Shown here piece by piece: positions 8,148-15,487 of a stretch of DNA of 41,151 nt. Position 1 is the stretch's first letter, and each line of letters begins with the position of its first letter. The stretch is taken from contig DVHZ01000177.1 in assembly GCA_018711685.1 (NCBI GenBank), positions 1 to 41,151 of the forward strand. The letters are read 5' to 3'. A model generated the notes under the pieces. It made no database searches. It was not told the origin of the DNA and saw only the letters and a list, made by a program, of their open reading frames with translations. Source of the DNA: Candidatus Excrementavichristensenella intestinipullorum. Its GTDB lineage: Bacteria > Bacillota > Clostridia > Christensenellales > Aristaeellaceae. Position numbers and translations under genes: made by a program.

Positions 8148-8163
8148 CCCGGCCTTCGCCGGG
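8148..8163 (-). terminator. Small GC hairpin after the HpcH-type aldolase
   Basis: Stem CCCGGC/GCCGGG (8148-8153 and 8158-8163) with a 4-base loop, in the 116-base gap between the aldolase and gntR. There is no T-run, so it is probably a partial attenuator or an mRNA end rather than a full terminator. No promoter was seen in this gap. Confidence 0.35.
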
Positions 8164-8206
8164 ATCTACAGGGGGGTTATGGGCCCTGTACCCGCTGTGG
8201 GGCCCC

Positions 8207-8995
8207 TCAACCCAGGGACTTTATCAGTTGGAAGGTGCGCCTGCACCCCATGGATATGTAGGAAATGTCGTCGCCGCAGCCCAGCATGTTCACGCCCCGC
8301 TCTATCCAATCCCGGATGGTCGCCTCGTCCCCCGGCCCCAGAGAGGCGCCGAAGGGCTTGCCCATGGCCTTGCAGGTATCGGCGATGCGGTCGCACAGGG
8401 CCATCACTTGGGGATGGCGCAGGTCGCCCAGGTGGCCGATGGAGGCGGACAGGTCGTTGGGTCCCACCATCACCAGGTCTATCCCGGGTACCTGGAGGAT
8501 CTCCTCCAGGTTGTCCACGGCCTCCTTGTGCTCGATCTGCACGATGCGCAGGAAGCTGTCGTTTACGTTCTCCAGGTACTCCCCGGTGTCCACCGCCCCG
8601 TACTGAATGGCGCGGCGGGGGCCGAAGCCCCGGATGCCCAGGGGCGGATAGCTGCAAGCAGCCACCGCCGCTCGGGCCTGCTCTGCTGTGGATACCATGG
8701 GCAGGATGATGCCGTCGGGGCCCATTTCCAGCACCGGCTTAACCAGCACCGGGTCGTTCCAGGCCACCCGCACGATGGAGGCGGCGCCTCCGGCGGCGCA
8801 GGCCATGATATGGCCCAGGATGCTGGCCTTGTCAAAGGCGGAATGCTCCCCGTCGATCCACACGAACTCAAAGCCGTGGTTGGCCAGCGCCTCGCTGATC
8901 TCCGGGTCGGTCAAGAACACGTGGGCGCCTATCACCCGTTCTCCCCTAGCCATCTTGGCCCTGATCTGGGCCGCCTTGTTCATCTTCTGATTCAT
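8207..8995 (-). CDS. HpcH/HpaI family (class II) aldolase
   Basis: A 262-residue metal-dependent pyruvate aldolase of the HpcH/HpaI family, related to 2-keto-3-deoxy-L-rhamnonate and 4-hydroxy-2-oxoheptanedioate aldolases. Seen motifs: FVWIDGEHSAFD (about residues 44-55, catalytic His), GIRGFGPRRAIQYG (about 119-132), VQIEHKEAVDNLEEI (about 151-165, metal-binding Glu) and GPNDLSASIG (about 177-186, metal-binding Asp). The family cleaves 2-keto-3-deoxy acids to pyruvate and an aldehyde, or runs the reverse reaction. The ATG at 8995 lies 6 bases after the DapA-type gene's stop, with AAGGA close by; the ATG at 8983 is possible. The exact substrate is not deducible. Confidence 0.88.
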   Translation of the reverse strand: MNQKMNKAAQIRAKMARGERVIGAHVFLTDPEISEALANHGFEFVWIDGEHSAFDKASILGHIMACAAGGAASIVRVAWNDPVLVKPVLEMGPDGIILPMVSTAEQARAAVAACSYPPLGIRGFGPRRAIQYGAVDTGEYLENVNDSFLRIVQIEHKEAVDNLEEILQVPGIDLVMVGPNDLSASIGHLGDLRHPQVMALCDRIADTCKAMGKPFGASLGPGDEATIRDWIERGVNMLGCGDDISYISMGCRRTFQLIKSLG

Positions 8996-9001
8996 AATTC
9001 C

Positions 9002-9916
9002 TTACCGGCACAGCCGCTGATAGGCGTCGTTGATGACCCGGTCCATCTGATACACTTCGTCTTCAAAGGTGGGGGTTAGCTGATCCTTGCGCACCCGGCA
9101 CACCGTGGTGATGGGCAGGTGCTCGATGTTCTTCAGGTGGAACTTGGCGTTCACCGGATAGCACTGCCGCTCGATGAGGGAGGCCAGGGTGAGGATGCCC
9201 TGCACCATGTCCGCGTTCTCGTGGTGGATGTTGCGGGTGAGCCACACGTACAGCTCCGGATGGAAGTTGGCCATCACCCCGGAATAGCCCGGTGCGCCGT
9301 CCCGCATGGACTGAAGGGCGGTGGTGGCGTTGGCGTTGTACAGCTTCAGGTTGCTGCCCTTGATGGCGGCCAGCTTTTCCCGAATCTGGGCCGCGTCGCA
9401 GCAGGTGTCCTTCAGGAAATAGAACCGGCCGGTCTTGGCACAGTGCTCAATCACCGGGATGCTCAAAATGCGCTTGTAGGGCATGGGGCACTCGTACAGG
9501 CCCAGGTGAATGTTGGGGTCGATCCGCTCCAGCAGGGCGTCCACCCGGTCCATGAGCGCCTGATCGCTCTCGTCCTCCCGCGCCAGGCGGTTGGTCAGCA
9601 GGATCACCGCGTCCACCCCGGTGGCCGCCATGGCCTCAATGGACTTCACCTGCTGGTCCAGCTCGTAATCGGTAAAGCCGGAGGCCACCACGGGTACCCG
9701 CCCGGCGGACTGCTCTACGGTGATGCGGGCGATATCCATGCGCTCCTCAAAGCTCATGTTGAAAATCTCGCTGGACTGACAGGAGGCGAACAAGCCATCC
9801 ACGCCGGACTGGATGTACCAGTCCACCAGCGCCCGAAGTCCCTGCTCATCCACTTGGCCGTCAGCCGTGAAGGGCGTAAGCATTACCGGCCAGACCCCGC
9901 CAGGATAGGTATTCAT
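9002..9916 (-). CDS. DapA/NanA family (class I) aldolase or lyase
   Basis: A 304-residue TIM-barrel enzyme of the dihydrodipicolinate synthase/N-acetylneuraminate lyase superfamily. The N-terminus GGVWPVMLTPFTADGQVD is typical. The Schiff-base lysine is in FYFLKDTCCD (about residue 168). The usual YN.P motif reads YECPMPYK, and the usual GTTGE reads SCQSSE, so this is a divergent branch and not a true DapA. It probably acts on a 2-keto-3-deoxy sugar acid or a related compound, releasing pyruvate. The start at 9916 has AAGGAGAG 6 bases upstream; the frame to 10006 has no ribosome site. It is the first gene of the leftward aldolase/GntR/TRAP cluster. Confidence 0.88.
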   Translation of the reverse strand: MNTYPGGVWPVMLTPFTADGQVDEQGLRALVDWYIQSGVDGLFASCQSSEIFNMSFEERMDIARITVEQSAGRVPVVASGFTDYELDQQVKSIEAMAATGVDAVILLTNRLAREDESDQALMDRVDALLERIDPNIHLGLYECPMPYKRILSIPVIEHCAKTGRFYFLKDTCCDAAQIREKLAAIKGSNLKLYNANATTALQSMRDGAPGYSGVMANFHPELYVWLTRNIHHENADMVQGILTLASLIERQCYPVNAKFHLKNIEHLPITTVCRVRKDQLTPTFEDEVYQMDRVINDAYQRLCR

Positions 9917-9932
9917 GGTGATCTCTCCTTTA

Positions 9933-9942
9933 TGTGGCCACA
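9933..9942. promoter_or_regulatory. Candidate operator palindrome TGTGGCCACA
   Basis: A perfect 10-bp palindrome located between the TATAAT box (9966-9971) and the start codon of the DapA-type gene, some 17-26 bases after the presumed transcription start. The position suits a repressor roadblock. The clustered GntR/FCD protein is the obvious candidate binder, but this is inference. Confidence 0.4.
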
Positions 9943-9965
9943 ATGTGACACAAATCTGTACGACA

Positions 9966-9971
9966 ATTATA
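9966..9971 (-). promoter_or_regulatory. -10 box of the aldolase/TRAP operon
   Basis: A perfect TATAAT on the minus strand. No good -35 hexamer stands at 16-18 bp (the best, TTGCGC, is 20 bp away), so the promoter may need activation or be weak. Confidence 0.55.
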
Positions 9972-10198
9972 CTACCATACAACCTTTTCCGGCGCAATAG
10001 CTCCAATAGATAAAAAACTCATGACATTATTCAGCACTATATACAATATCCTCATTGAGAAACCGCGCCAATCCCACCACGGAGGCGAAAAAAACTCTTT
10101 TCCATCCTCAACAATTTCTAATCCTATCCAAAATATTTTTTGATTTCTCTCTGGCTTTCTTCTCTTTCCCTCCGGGTCCGCGGCCCTCCTTCCCCGCC

Positions 10199-10227
10199 TT
10201 GCCCCCGGCGTCCCGGTGTGGTATAAT
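10199..10227 (+). promoter_or_regulatory. Promoter of the zinc-ribbon membrane protein gene
   Basis: TTGCCC (10199-10204), a 17-bp spacer and TATAAT (10222-10227), with TG at 10219-10220 giving an extended -10. The resulting leader is only about 25 bases, which supports the TTG start at 10259. The 100 bases upstream form a pyrimidine-rich tract. Confidence 0.7.
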
Positions 10228-10258
10228 GGGCCCAGATCGCCATGGGGAGGCCATATTC

Positions 10259-11068
10259 TTGCGCATCGACCTGCATTGCCCGGTGGAAACCCGGGGCTAT
10301 GAGCTGACACGGGACGACCGGGGGAAGACCCGGGCCTACGTGCGGCTGTTCAACCTGTCCGGGCGCCGGGTCCGCCGCCTGGAGGGCCAGGTCCATTTTG
10401 AAGGGCCGGAGGGAGAGCAATCTCTCCCCCTGGCCCAGGATGTGGACGCCGCCCCCCGCCAGATGTTCACCCTGACCCTGGCCCTGCCCGGCTCCGGGGA
10501 GGGGTTGTGGCTCAGCTTTACCAAATTGCGGTTTGAGGATGGCCGCGCCGACTGGATCGGCCACCCCAGCCGCCTCATCCAGATTCCCGATATGCCCGCC
10601 CCCGACGGCCGGGAGCTGAACCGGCTGATGGCGGTGGCGGGGCGGGACGCGGTGTGCTTTCCCCGGCGCACGGGGGCGTATTGGGTGTGCGTATGCGGCC
10701 GCCCCAACGCCTATCGCCGCCAGCGCTGCGCCCGGTGCGGGCGGCAGCGGGACCAGGTGCTCACCCGGTGCTCCATGGCCCAGGTGATGGAGGAACAGCC
10801 CCTGCGCACGCCGTCGGGAGACGCCATCGAGCTGCCCCTAATGGCCCCGCCTCCCGCCCAGGCGCCCGGAGAGGACAGCCCCATCCAGCGGCTGCACCGC
10901 CGCTTTTTGCGCCAGCGGTCGATGCTGCTGCGGCGCACCCTCACCATGCTGGTCATCGCCCTTCTCCTGCTGCTGGCCGCCTGGCTGGCAGGCGTTGTGC
11001 GCCAGGCCGTCCAGCCGCCCCAATCCATCCCCCCGGTGAAGATAGAACAAGGACAAGGCGCGGTCTAA
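10259..11068 (+). CDS. Zinc-ribbon protein with C-terminal membrane segment
   Basis: A 269-residue protein that I do not recognise as a named family. The N-terminal ~130 residues look like a beta-rich domain (alternating hydrophobic strands, for example AYVRLFNLSGRRVRRLEGQV). Then comes a four-cysteine zinc ribbon of the form CVCGRP...CARCGR (about residues 148-164). A basic stretch (RLHRRFLRQRSMLLRR) precedes a single transmembrane helix (LTMLVIALLLLLAAWLAGVV, about 227-246) and a short proline-rich tail. The TTG at 10259 is chosen because GGGGAGG lies 8 bases upstream and the -10 box just before that; upstream ATGs fall at or before the promoter. It is followed 275 bases later by lonB on the same strand. 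Confidence 0.75.
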   Translation: MRIDLHCPVETRGYELTRDDRGKTRAYVRLFNLSGRRVRRLEGQVHFEGPEGEQSLPLAQDVDAAPRQMFTLTLALPGSGEGLWLSFTKLRFEDGRADWIGHPSRLIQIPDMPAPDGRELNRLMAVAGRDAVCFPRRTGAYWVCVCGRPNAYRRQRCARCGRQRDQVLTRCSMAQVMEEQPLRTPSGDAIELPLMAPPPAQAPGEDSPIQRLHRRFLRQRSMLLRRTLTMLVIALLLLLAAWLAGVVRQAVQPPQSIPPVKIEQGQGAV

Positions 11069-11282
11069 AGTCCCTGCCTTCTCCATGTTTGCGGGCTTTC
11101 TTTGTTCTCTCCGCCTTTTCCGGTCCCGCCCTTTTCCCATGCCATGCGCTCTCCCCTTTTCCTTCCCTGTTTTCCGAGCCGTTCTCTCCCTCTGCCTTCC
11201 CAGGACCCGTCCCCTCGAATCCGGCCGTCCCGGCGAAAATCCGCCCCGTGGGAGGCCGTCCCCGGATGAAAATGGGCCAAAA
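11069..11282 (+). other. Pyrimidine-rich gap upstream of lonB
   Basis: No convincing gene. From about 11069 to 11215 the plus strand is mostly C and T. No clear terminator for the zinc-ribbon gene was found, so some readthrough into lonB is possible. Confidence 0.5.
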
Positions 11283-11312
11283 GACTAATTTCCCCCATAC
11301 CCTCCCATACTA
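11283..11312 (+). promoter_or_regulatory. Possible forespore-type promoter of lonB
   Basis: CATACTA at 11306-11312 matches the -10 pattern of sigma-G type promoters (CATnHTA). GACTA at 11283-11287, 18 bp upstream, matches 4 of 5 of the -35 pattern (GHATR). lonB of Bacillus is a forespore gene. The -10 is the middle one of three CCCATAC repeats (11294, 11304, 11315) spaced 10-11 bases apart. The ten bases ATACTAAGCC recur at the spoVT promoter in this window. Confidence 0.45.
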
Positions 11313-11343
11313 AGCCCATACCGCTTGGTTGGGAGGGATTGAT

Positions 11344-13026
11344 TTGGCGGTGGCGCTGATGCTATTGCAGCTAACGGTAACGGTGATCGTAGGACTATAC
11401 TTCTACAGGCAGCTTCGAGGACAGGAACGGAGCGAGCCTGGACGGCGGGGACACAGCCACGCCCGGGAAATGGAAAAGCTGAACGCCCTGCGCCGGATAC
11501 GGCTGAGCGTACCCTTGGCGGAACGGGTACGCCCCGCCAGGCTGGAGGACGTGGTGGGCCAACAGGAGGGGATCAAGGCCCTCAAGGCCATCCTGTGCGG
11601 GCCCAATCCCCAACACGTCATCCTGTACGGCCCCCCGGGGGTGGGCAAGACGGCGGCGGCCCGTCTTGTGCTGGAAGCGGCCAAGCGCTCAGAAGGAACG
11701 CCCTTTCAGGCCAACGCGCCCTTTATCGAGATGGACGCCACCTGCGTGCGGTTTGACGAACGGGCCATCGCGGACCCGCTGATCGGCAGCGTCCACGACC
11801 CCATCTATCAGGGGGCGGGCCAGCTGGGCATCAACGGGGTGCCCCAGCCCAAGGAAGGGGCGGTGACCCGGGCCCATGGGGGCGTATTGTTCTTGGACGA
11901 AATCGGGGAGCTGCATCCCATCCAGATGAACAAGCTGCTCAAGGTGTTGGAGGACCGAAAAGTGCGCTTTGAATCGGCCTATTACGATCCCGAGGACGGG
12001 CGTACCCCCCGGTATATCCACGAAATCTTTGAAAACGGACTGCCCGCCGACTTCCGCCTGGTGGGCGCCACCACCCGCGCCCCGGAGGAACTGCCCCCGG
12101 CGCTGCGCTCCCGGTGCATGGAGGTGTTCTTCCGCCCCCTGGAGAGCCAGGAACTGGCTCAGATCGCCGGCGGAGCCGCCGGCCGGGCGGGCCTGACCCT
12201 GAACCCGGAAGACGCATTACTCATCGGGCGACATTCATCCAGCGGCAGGGACGCGGTGAACATGGTACAGATGGCCGCCGGGCTGGCCCATGGCGAGGGA
12301 CGCCGCCTCATCACCCGGAAGGACCTGGAATGGGTGATCCAATGCGGCCACTACGCCCCCCGCCTGGAACCCGGCCGGGTCCGGGCGCCTCAACCGGGCC
12401 GGGTCAACGGCCTGGCGGTCCACGGCTCCCACCAGGGCGCCCTCATGGAATTGGAGGCAGTTGCCCGTCCCGCCCCAGCCGGCCAGGGGCAGGTGCAGGT
12501 CACCGGCATCGTGGAGGCCGAGGAACTGGGCCAAAAGGGGGGCCATACCCTGCGGCGCACCTCCATGGCCCTGGCTTCCGCCCGCAGCGCCATGACCCTG
12601 CTGGGCATGATGGGCCAGCAGGTGGCGGACTACGACATTCACATCAACTTTCCCGGCGGTGCGCCGGTGGACGGCCCCTCGGCGGGAGTCGCTATGGCGG
12701 TGGCGGCCTACTCCGCCCTCAACGGCCTGCCGGTGCGGGGGGATTTGGCCATGACCGGCGAAATATCGGTCCAAGGGCGGGTACTGCCGGTGGGCGGCGT
12801 ACCGGAGAAAATCGCCGCAGCCATCCGGGCGGGGCTGTCCACGGTGCTGATCCCCGCGGAAAACGACTGCCAGCGCTACCGGGACATGCCCATCCAAGTC
12901 ATTCCCATCGAGCGCGTCAGCCAAGCCCTAGACCTGGCCCTCGGCGCTCAACCCGGCGCCCTGGTGCCCCCCGCCCCCCACCAAGGCCTAGCCGCCAAAC
13001 CCGCCCAAAGCCGCTCCCTGCACTGA
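11344..13026 (+). CDS. lonB: LonB-type membrane-anchored ATP-dependent protease
   Basis: A 560-residue LonB (sporulation-type Lon homologue). It has an N-terminal transmembrane helix (about residues 3-21) followed by a basic linker, where LonA would carry its substrate-binding domain. The AAA+ module shows Walker A GPPGVGKT (96-103), Walker [13 protein letters not shown] (about 179-190) and the sensor segment VGATTR. The Lon protease domain has the catalytic Ser446 in PVDGPSAG and Lys489 in [14 protein letters not shown]. The TTG at 11344 is preferred: GGGAGGG is 6 bases upstream, whereas ATG at 11359 is too far. In Bacillus, LonB acts in the forespore. It is convergent with clpX instead of downstream of it, and lonA is not in the window. 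A strong terminator follows. Confidence 0.92.
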   Translation: MAVALMLLQLTVTVIVGLYFYRQLRGQERSEPGRRGHSHAREMEKLNALRRIRLSVPLAERVRPARLEDVVGQQEGIKALKAILCGPNPQHVILYGPPGVGKTAAARLVLEAAKRSEGTPFQANAPFIEMDATCVRFDERAIADPLIGSVHDPIYQGAGQLGINGVPQPKEGAVTRAHGGVLFLDEIGELHPIQMNKLLKVLEDRKVRFESAYYDPEDGRTPRYIHEIFENGLPADFRLVGATTRAPEELPPALRSRCMEVFFRPLESQELAQIAGGAAGRAGLTLNPEDALLIGRHSSSGRDAVNMVQMAAGLAHGEGRRLITRKDLEWVIQCGHYAPRLEPGRVRAPQPGRVNGLAVHGSHQGALMELEAVARPAPAGQGQVQVTGIVEAEELGQKGGHTLRRTSMALASARSAMTLLGMMGQQVADYDIHINFPGGAPVDGPSAGVAMAVAAYSALNGLPVRGDLAMTGEISVQGRVLPVGGVPEKIAAAIRAGLSTVLIPAENDCQRYRDMPIQVIPIERVSQALDLALGAQPGALVPPAPHQGLAAKPAQSRSLH

Positions 13027-13082
13027 CGCCGGGCCCATTCCAAGCTGCCCCAGCCCCCGAATTCCAGGACATCCACCCTCAG

Positions 13083-13113
13083 TTTTCGCCGGCCCCAATA
13101 GGGCCGGCGAAAA
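13083..13113 (+). terminator. lonB terminator
   Basis: Stem TTTTCGCCGGCCC/GGGCCGGCGAAAA (13083-13095 with 13101-13113), loop CAATA. Thirteen perfect pairs with A/T-rich outer pairs. It lies 57 bases after the lonB stop. Confidence 0.8.
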
Positions 13114-13225
13114 ACTATCCCGGCCTAACGGTCCGCGCCCCAACCGCTCTCCCTGTCCATCCCTCCAAGCTGTCCTCTCATCGTCTAACCGCTGTCCCAC
13201 CGCCCCAAGCGCTTCTTCCCTAGCA

Positions 13226-13423
13226 TCAGCCAGCCAGAAAACCGCTTGCCAAATCACTTGTAACGTGGAGGAGTAGGGCCATCTCCGCCGGTCCTACCTC
13301 CACGCCAGGGAGCCCCCCCGGTCTCCCTGCCAGGTTCTCCGTCCGGCCAAGACACTTTACCGGCCGCTGGGCCCAGTTGAAGCACTCCAGGCGGGAGGAA
13401 AAGGCATAGGCCTTGGAGCGCAA
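13226..13423 (-). CDS. Candidate small ORF between lonB and clpX
   Basis: A possible 65-residue protein starting with TTG at 13423. GGAGGGGGG lies just upstream at good spacing, and the codons are rich in G/C third positions like the neighbours. No family is recognised; the sequence has two cysteines (LECFNW...KCLGR) and a hydrophobic C-terminal part. It sits about 55 bases beyond the clpX terminator. The same DNA can fold into hairpins (13264-13304 and 13306-13326), so it may instead be noncoding RNA or nothing. Confidence 0.3.
   Translation of the reverse strand: MRSKAYAFSSRLECFNWAQRPVKCLGRTENLAGRPGGLPGVEVGPAEMALLLHVTSDLASGFLAG
13264..13304. repeat. Interrupted 12-bp hairpin
   Basis: CGTGGAG-GA-GTAGG (from 13264) pairs with CCTACCTCCACG (13293-13304): 12 pairs with a 2-base bulge and a 15-base loop. 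A second hairpin CAGGGAG/CTCCCTG follows directly (about 13306-13326). There is no T-run. Both lie inside the candidate small ORF. Confidence 0.45.
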
Positions 13424-13476
13424 CGCTATCCCCCCCTCCGAAAAAGCGTCTGACCGTACGCAGGTCCCGGGAATAC

Positions 13477-13506
13477 AAAAGGCCCCGGCGCCGGTGGCGT
13501 CGGGGC
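13477..13506 (-). terminator. clpX terminator
   Basis: An 11-bp stem (13482-13492 with 13496-13506, one G-U pair) and 3-base loop; on the minus strand it is followed by CTTTT. It lies 17 bases after the clpX stop. Confidence 0.75.
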
Positions 13507-13522
13507 GAACGAGGCGGGATAC

Positions 13523-14815
13523 TCAGGAAACCGAAGGGGGCAGCATTTGGGCTTGGGCCTTGCTCTGGCCCCGGCGGCGCATGGGCTCGCCGGCGATCAG
13601 GGTAGGCATGGCGTGACGGGTGACCGCTTCCTCGGTGATGATGCACTTGGCCACCGATTCCTGGGAGGGAATGTCGTACATGGTGTCCAACATGACACCC
13701 TCGATGATGGCCCGCAAGCCTCGAGCGCCGGATTTGCGCTTTAGCGCCTGCTGGGCGATGGCCTTGAGGGCCTCGGGGGCAAACTCCAGTTCTACCCCGT
13801 CCATCTCCAGCAGCCGCTGGTACTGCTTGACCAGGGCGTTGCGGGGCTCGGTGAGGATGCGCATCAGGGCCTGCTCGTCCAGCTGGCTCAAGGTGACCAT
13901 CACGGGCAAGCGCCCCACGAACTCGGGGATCAGGCCGAACTTGAGCAGGTCCTCGGGCCGCACCTGGGCCATGATCTGCTCGTCGGCCATCTGGGAACGG
14001 CTCTTCACGTCGGCGCCGAAGCCCATCACCTTTTTGCCCACCCGATTGGCCACGATCTTCTCGATGCCGTCGAAGGCGCCGCCGCAGATGAACAGGATGT
14101 TGGTGGTATCGATCTGGATGAACTCCTGATGGGGATGCTTGCGGCCGCCCTGGGGGGGCACGGAAGCCACGGTGCCCTCCAGGATCTTCAGCAGCGCCTG
14201 CTGCACGCCCTCGCCGCTCACGTCCCGGGTGATGGAGACGTTTTCCGACTTGCGGGCGATCTTGTCGATCTCGTCGATGTAGATGATGCCCCGCTGGGCC
14301 AGTTCGATGTCGTAGTCGGCGTTCTGGATCAGACGCAGCAGGATGTTCTCCACGTCCTCGCCCACGTATCCGGCCTCGGTGAGGCTGGTGGCGTCGCCGA
14401 TGGCGAAGGGGACGTTGAGAATCTTGGCCAGGGTCTGGGCCAAATAGGTCTTACCGCAGCCGGTGGGCCCCAGCATCACCACGTTGGACTTTTGCAGCTC
14501 CACGTCGTTTTTCCGGGGCGGATGGGCGATGCGCTTATAATGGTTGTACACCGCCACAGCCAAGGTCTTCTTGGCAGTTTCCTGGCCGATGACGTATTGG
14601 TCCAGCACCTCCTTGATCTCCTGGGGGCGCATGAGGCGGTTGCCCGCGTGGTCCCGGCCGCTGCTCTCCAGGTCGTCGGAGACGATCTCCTCGCACAGCA
14701 GCACGCATTCGTCGCAGATATACACCCCGGGGCCCGCCACCAAGCGGCGCACCTGGTCCTGGGTCTTTCCGCAGAACGAACATTTCACCGGCTTAAAATC
14801 CTCTTTATTTGCCAT
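13523..14815 (-). CDS. clpX: ClpX, ATPase subunit of the ClpXP protease
   Basis: A 430-residue AAA+ unfoldase that feeds substrates to ClpP. The N-terminal zinc-binding domain has Cys12, Cys15, Cys34 and Cys37. Walker A is GPTGCGKT (116-123), the pore loop is GYVGEDV (about 154-160), and Walker B is [11 protein letters not shown]. The ClpP-docking loop carries the sequence VMGFGAD where the family has I/L-G-F. The length is standard. AAGGAG stands 6 bases before the ATG at 14815. The gene follows clpP by 24 bases, the common order tig-clpP-clpX. The C-terminal tail is short and Gln/Ser-rich. Confidence 0.97.
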   Translation of the reverse strand: MANKEDFKPVKCSFCGKTQDQVRRLVAGPGVYICDECVLLCEEIVSDDLESSGRDHAGNRLMRPQEIKEVLDQYVIGQETAKKTLAVAVYNHYKRIAHPPRKNDVELQKSNVVMLGPTGCGKTYLAQTLAKILNVPFAIGDATSLTEAGYVGEDVENILLRLIQNADYDIELAQRGIIYIDEIDKIARKSENVSITRDVSGEGVQQALLKILEGTVASVPPQGGRKHPHQEFIQIDTTNILFICGGAFDGIEKIVANRVGKKVMGFGADVKSRSQMADEQIMAQVRPEDLLKFGLIPEFVGRLPVMVTLSQLDEQALMRILTEPRNALVKQYQRLLEMDGVELEFAPEALKAIAQQALKRKSGARGLRAIIEGVMLDTMYDIPSQESVAKCIITEEAVTRHAMPTLIAGEPMRRRGQSKAQAQMLPPSVS

Positions 14816-14839
14816 GAATAGCTCCTTTATTCCTTGCGA

Positions 14840-15424
14840 TTACCGGCGCGGCGGGATGATCTCGTCGATGATGCCGTATTCCTTGGCCTCCTGGGCGGTG
14901 AGGAAGTGGTCCCGCTCCACGTCCCGGTTCACTTCCTCCAGGGGTTTGCCCGTGTTCTTGGCCAACTCCTCGTTTAGCTTTTTCTTGATCTTGAGAATCT
15001 GCTCGGCGTGGATCTGGATATCGGTAGCCTGGCCCTGGGCGCCGCTGGACACCTGATGGATCATGATCTCCGCGTTGGGCAGCGCCTTGCGCTTGCCCTT
15101 GGCGCCGGCGGCCAGCAGGAAGGCGCCCATGGAGGCGGCCATGCCGATGCACACGGTAGAAACGTCGCACTTCAGGTATTTCATGGTGTCATAGATGGCC
15201 ATGCCCGCGTACACCGAACCGCCCGGGCTGTTGATGTAAAGCATGATGTCGGCGTCCGGGTCCTCCATTTCCAGGAACAGCATCTGCGCCACGATTAAGT
15301 TGGCCGAATCGTCGTTCACTTCGCCGCCCAGGAAGATGATCCTGTCCTTCAAAAGCCGGGAAAAAATATCGTAGGAACGCTCCCCCCGGTTGGTCTGCTC
15401 GATGACGTAGGGTACCAGATTCAT
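14840..15424 (-). CDS. clpP: ClpP, proteolytic subunit
   Basis: A 194-residue serine peptidase that forms the double-heptamer chamber of ClpXP. The catalytic triad is at the standard places: Ser98 in GMAASMG, His123 in MIHQVS and Asp172 in ERDHFLT. The N-terminal [20 protein letters not shown] and the [17 protein letters not shown] stretch are typical. The ribosome site is GGGAGGTG, 8 bases before the ATG at 15424. The gap to tig is 63 bases and no separate promoter was seen, so the three genes are probably one operon. No CtsR-type tandem heptads were seen upstream. Confidence 0.97.
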   Translation of the reverse strand: MNLVPYVIEQTNRGERSYDIFSRLLKDRIIFLGGEVNDDSANLIVAQMLFLEMEDPDADIMLYINSPGGSVYAGMAIYDTMKYLKCDVSTVCIGMAASMGAFLLAAGAKGKRKALPNAEIMIHQVSSGAQGQATDIQIHAEQILKIKKKLNEELAKNTGKPLEEVNRDVERDHFLTAQEAKEYGIIDEIIPPRR

Positions 15425-15487
15425 ACGTGACGCACCTCCCTGATATCGATTATGCGCAGCCGCGCCCCATTACAATCGCCTGGGCAA

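Noticed and set aside
6213-8261. 682-codon plus-strand frame across dctP and gntR
   Set aside because: Antisense shadow of well-supported genes; the composition is typical of reverse-strand frames in GC-rich DNA.
12114-13223. 369-codon plus-strand frame inside lonB
   Set aside because: Pro/Gly/Arg-rich alternate frame of lonB without a ribosome site; lonB motifs are clear in the other frame.
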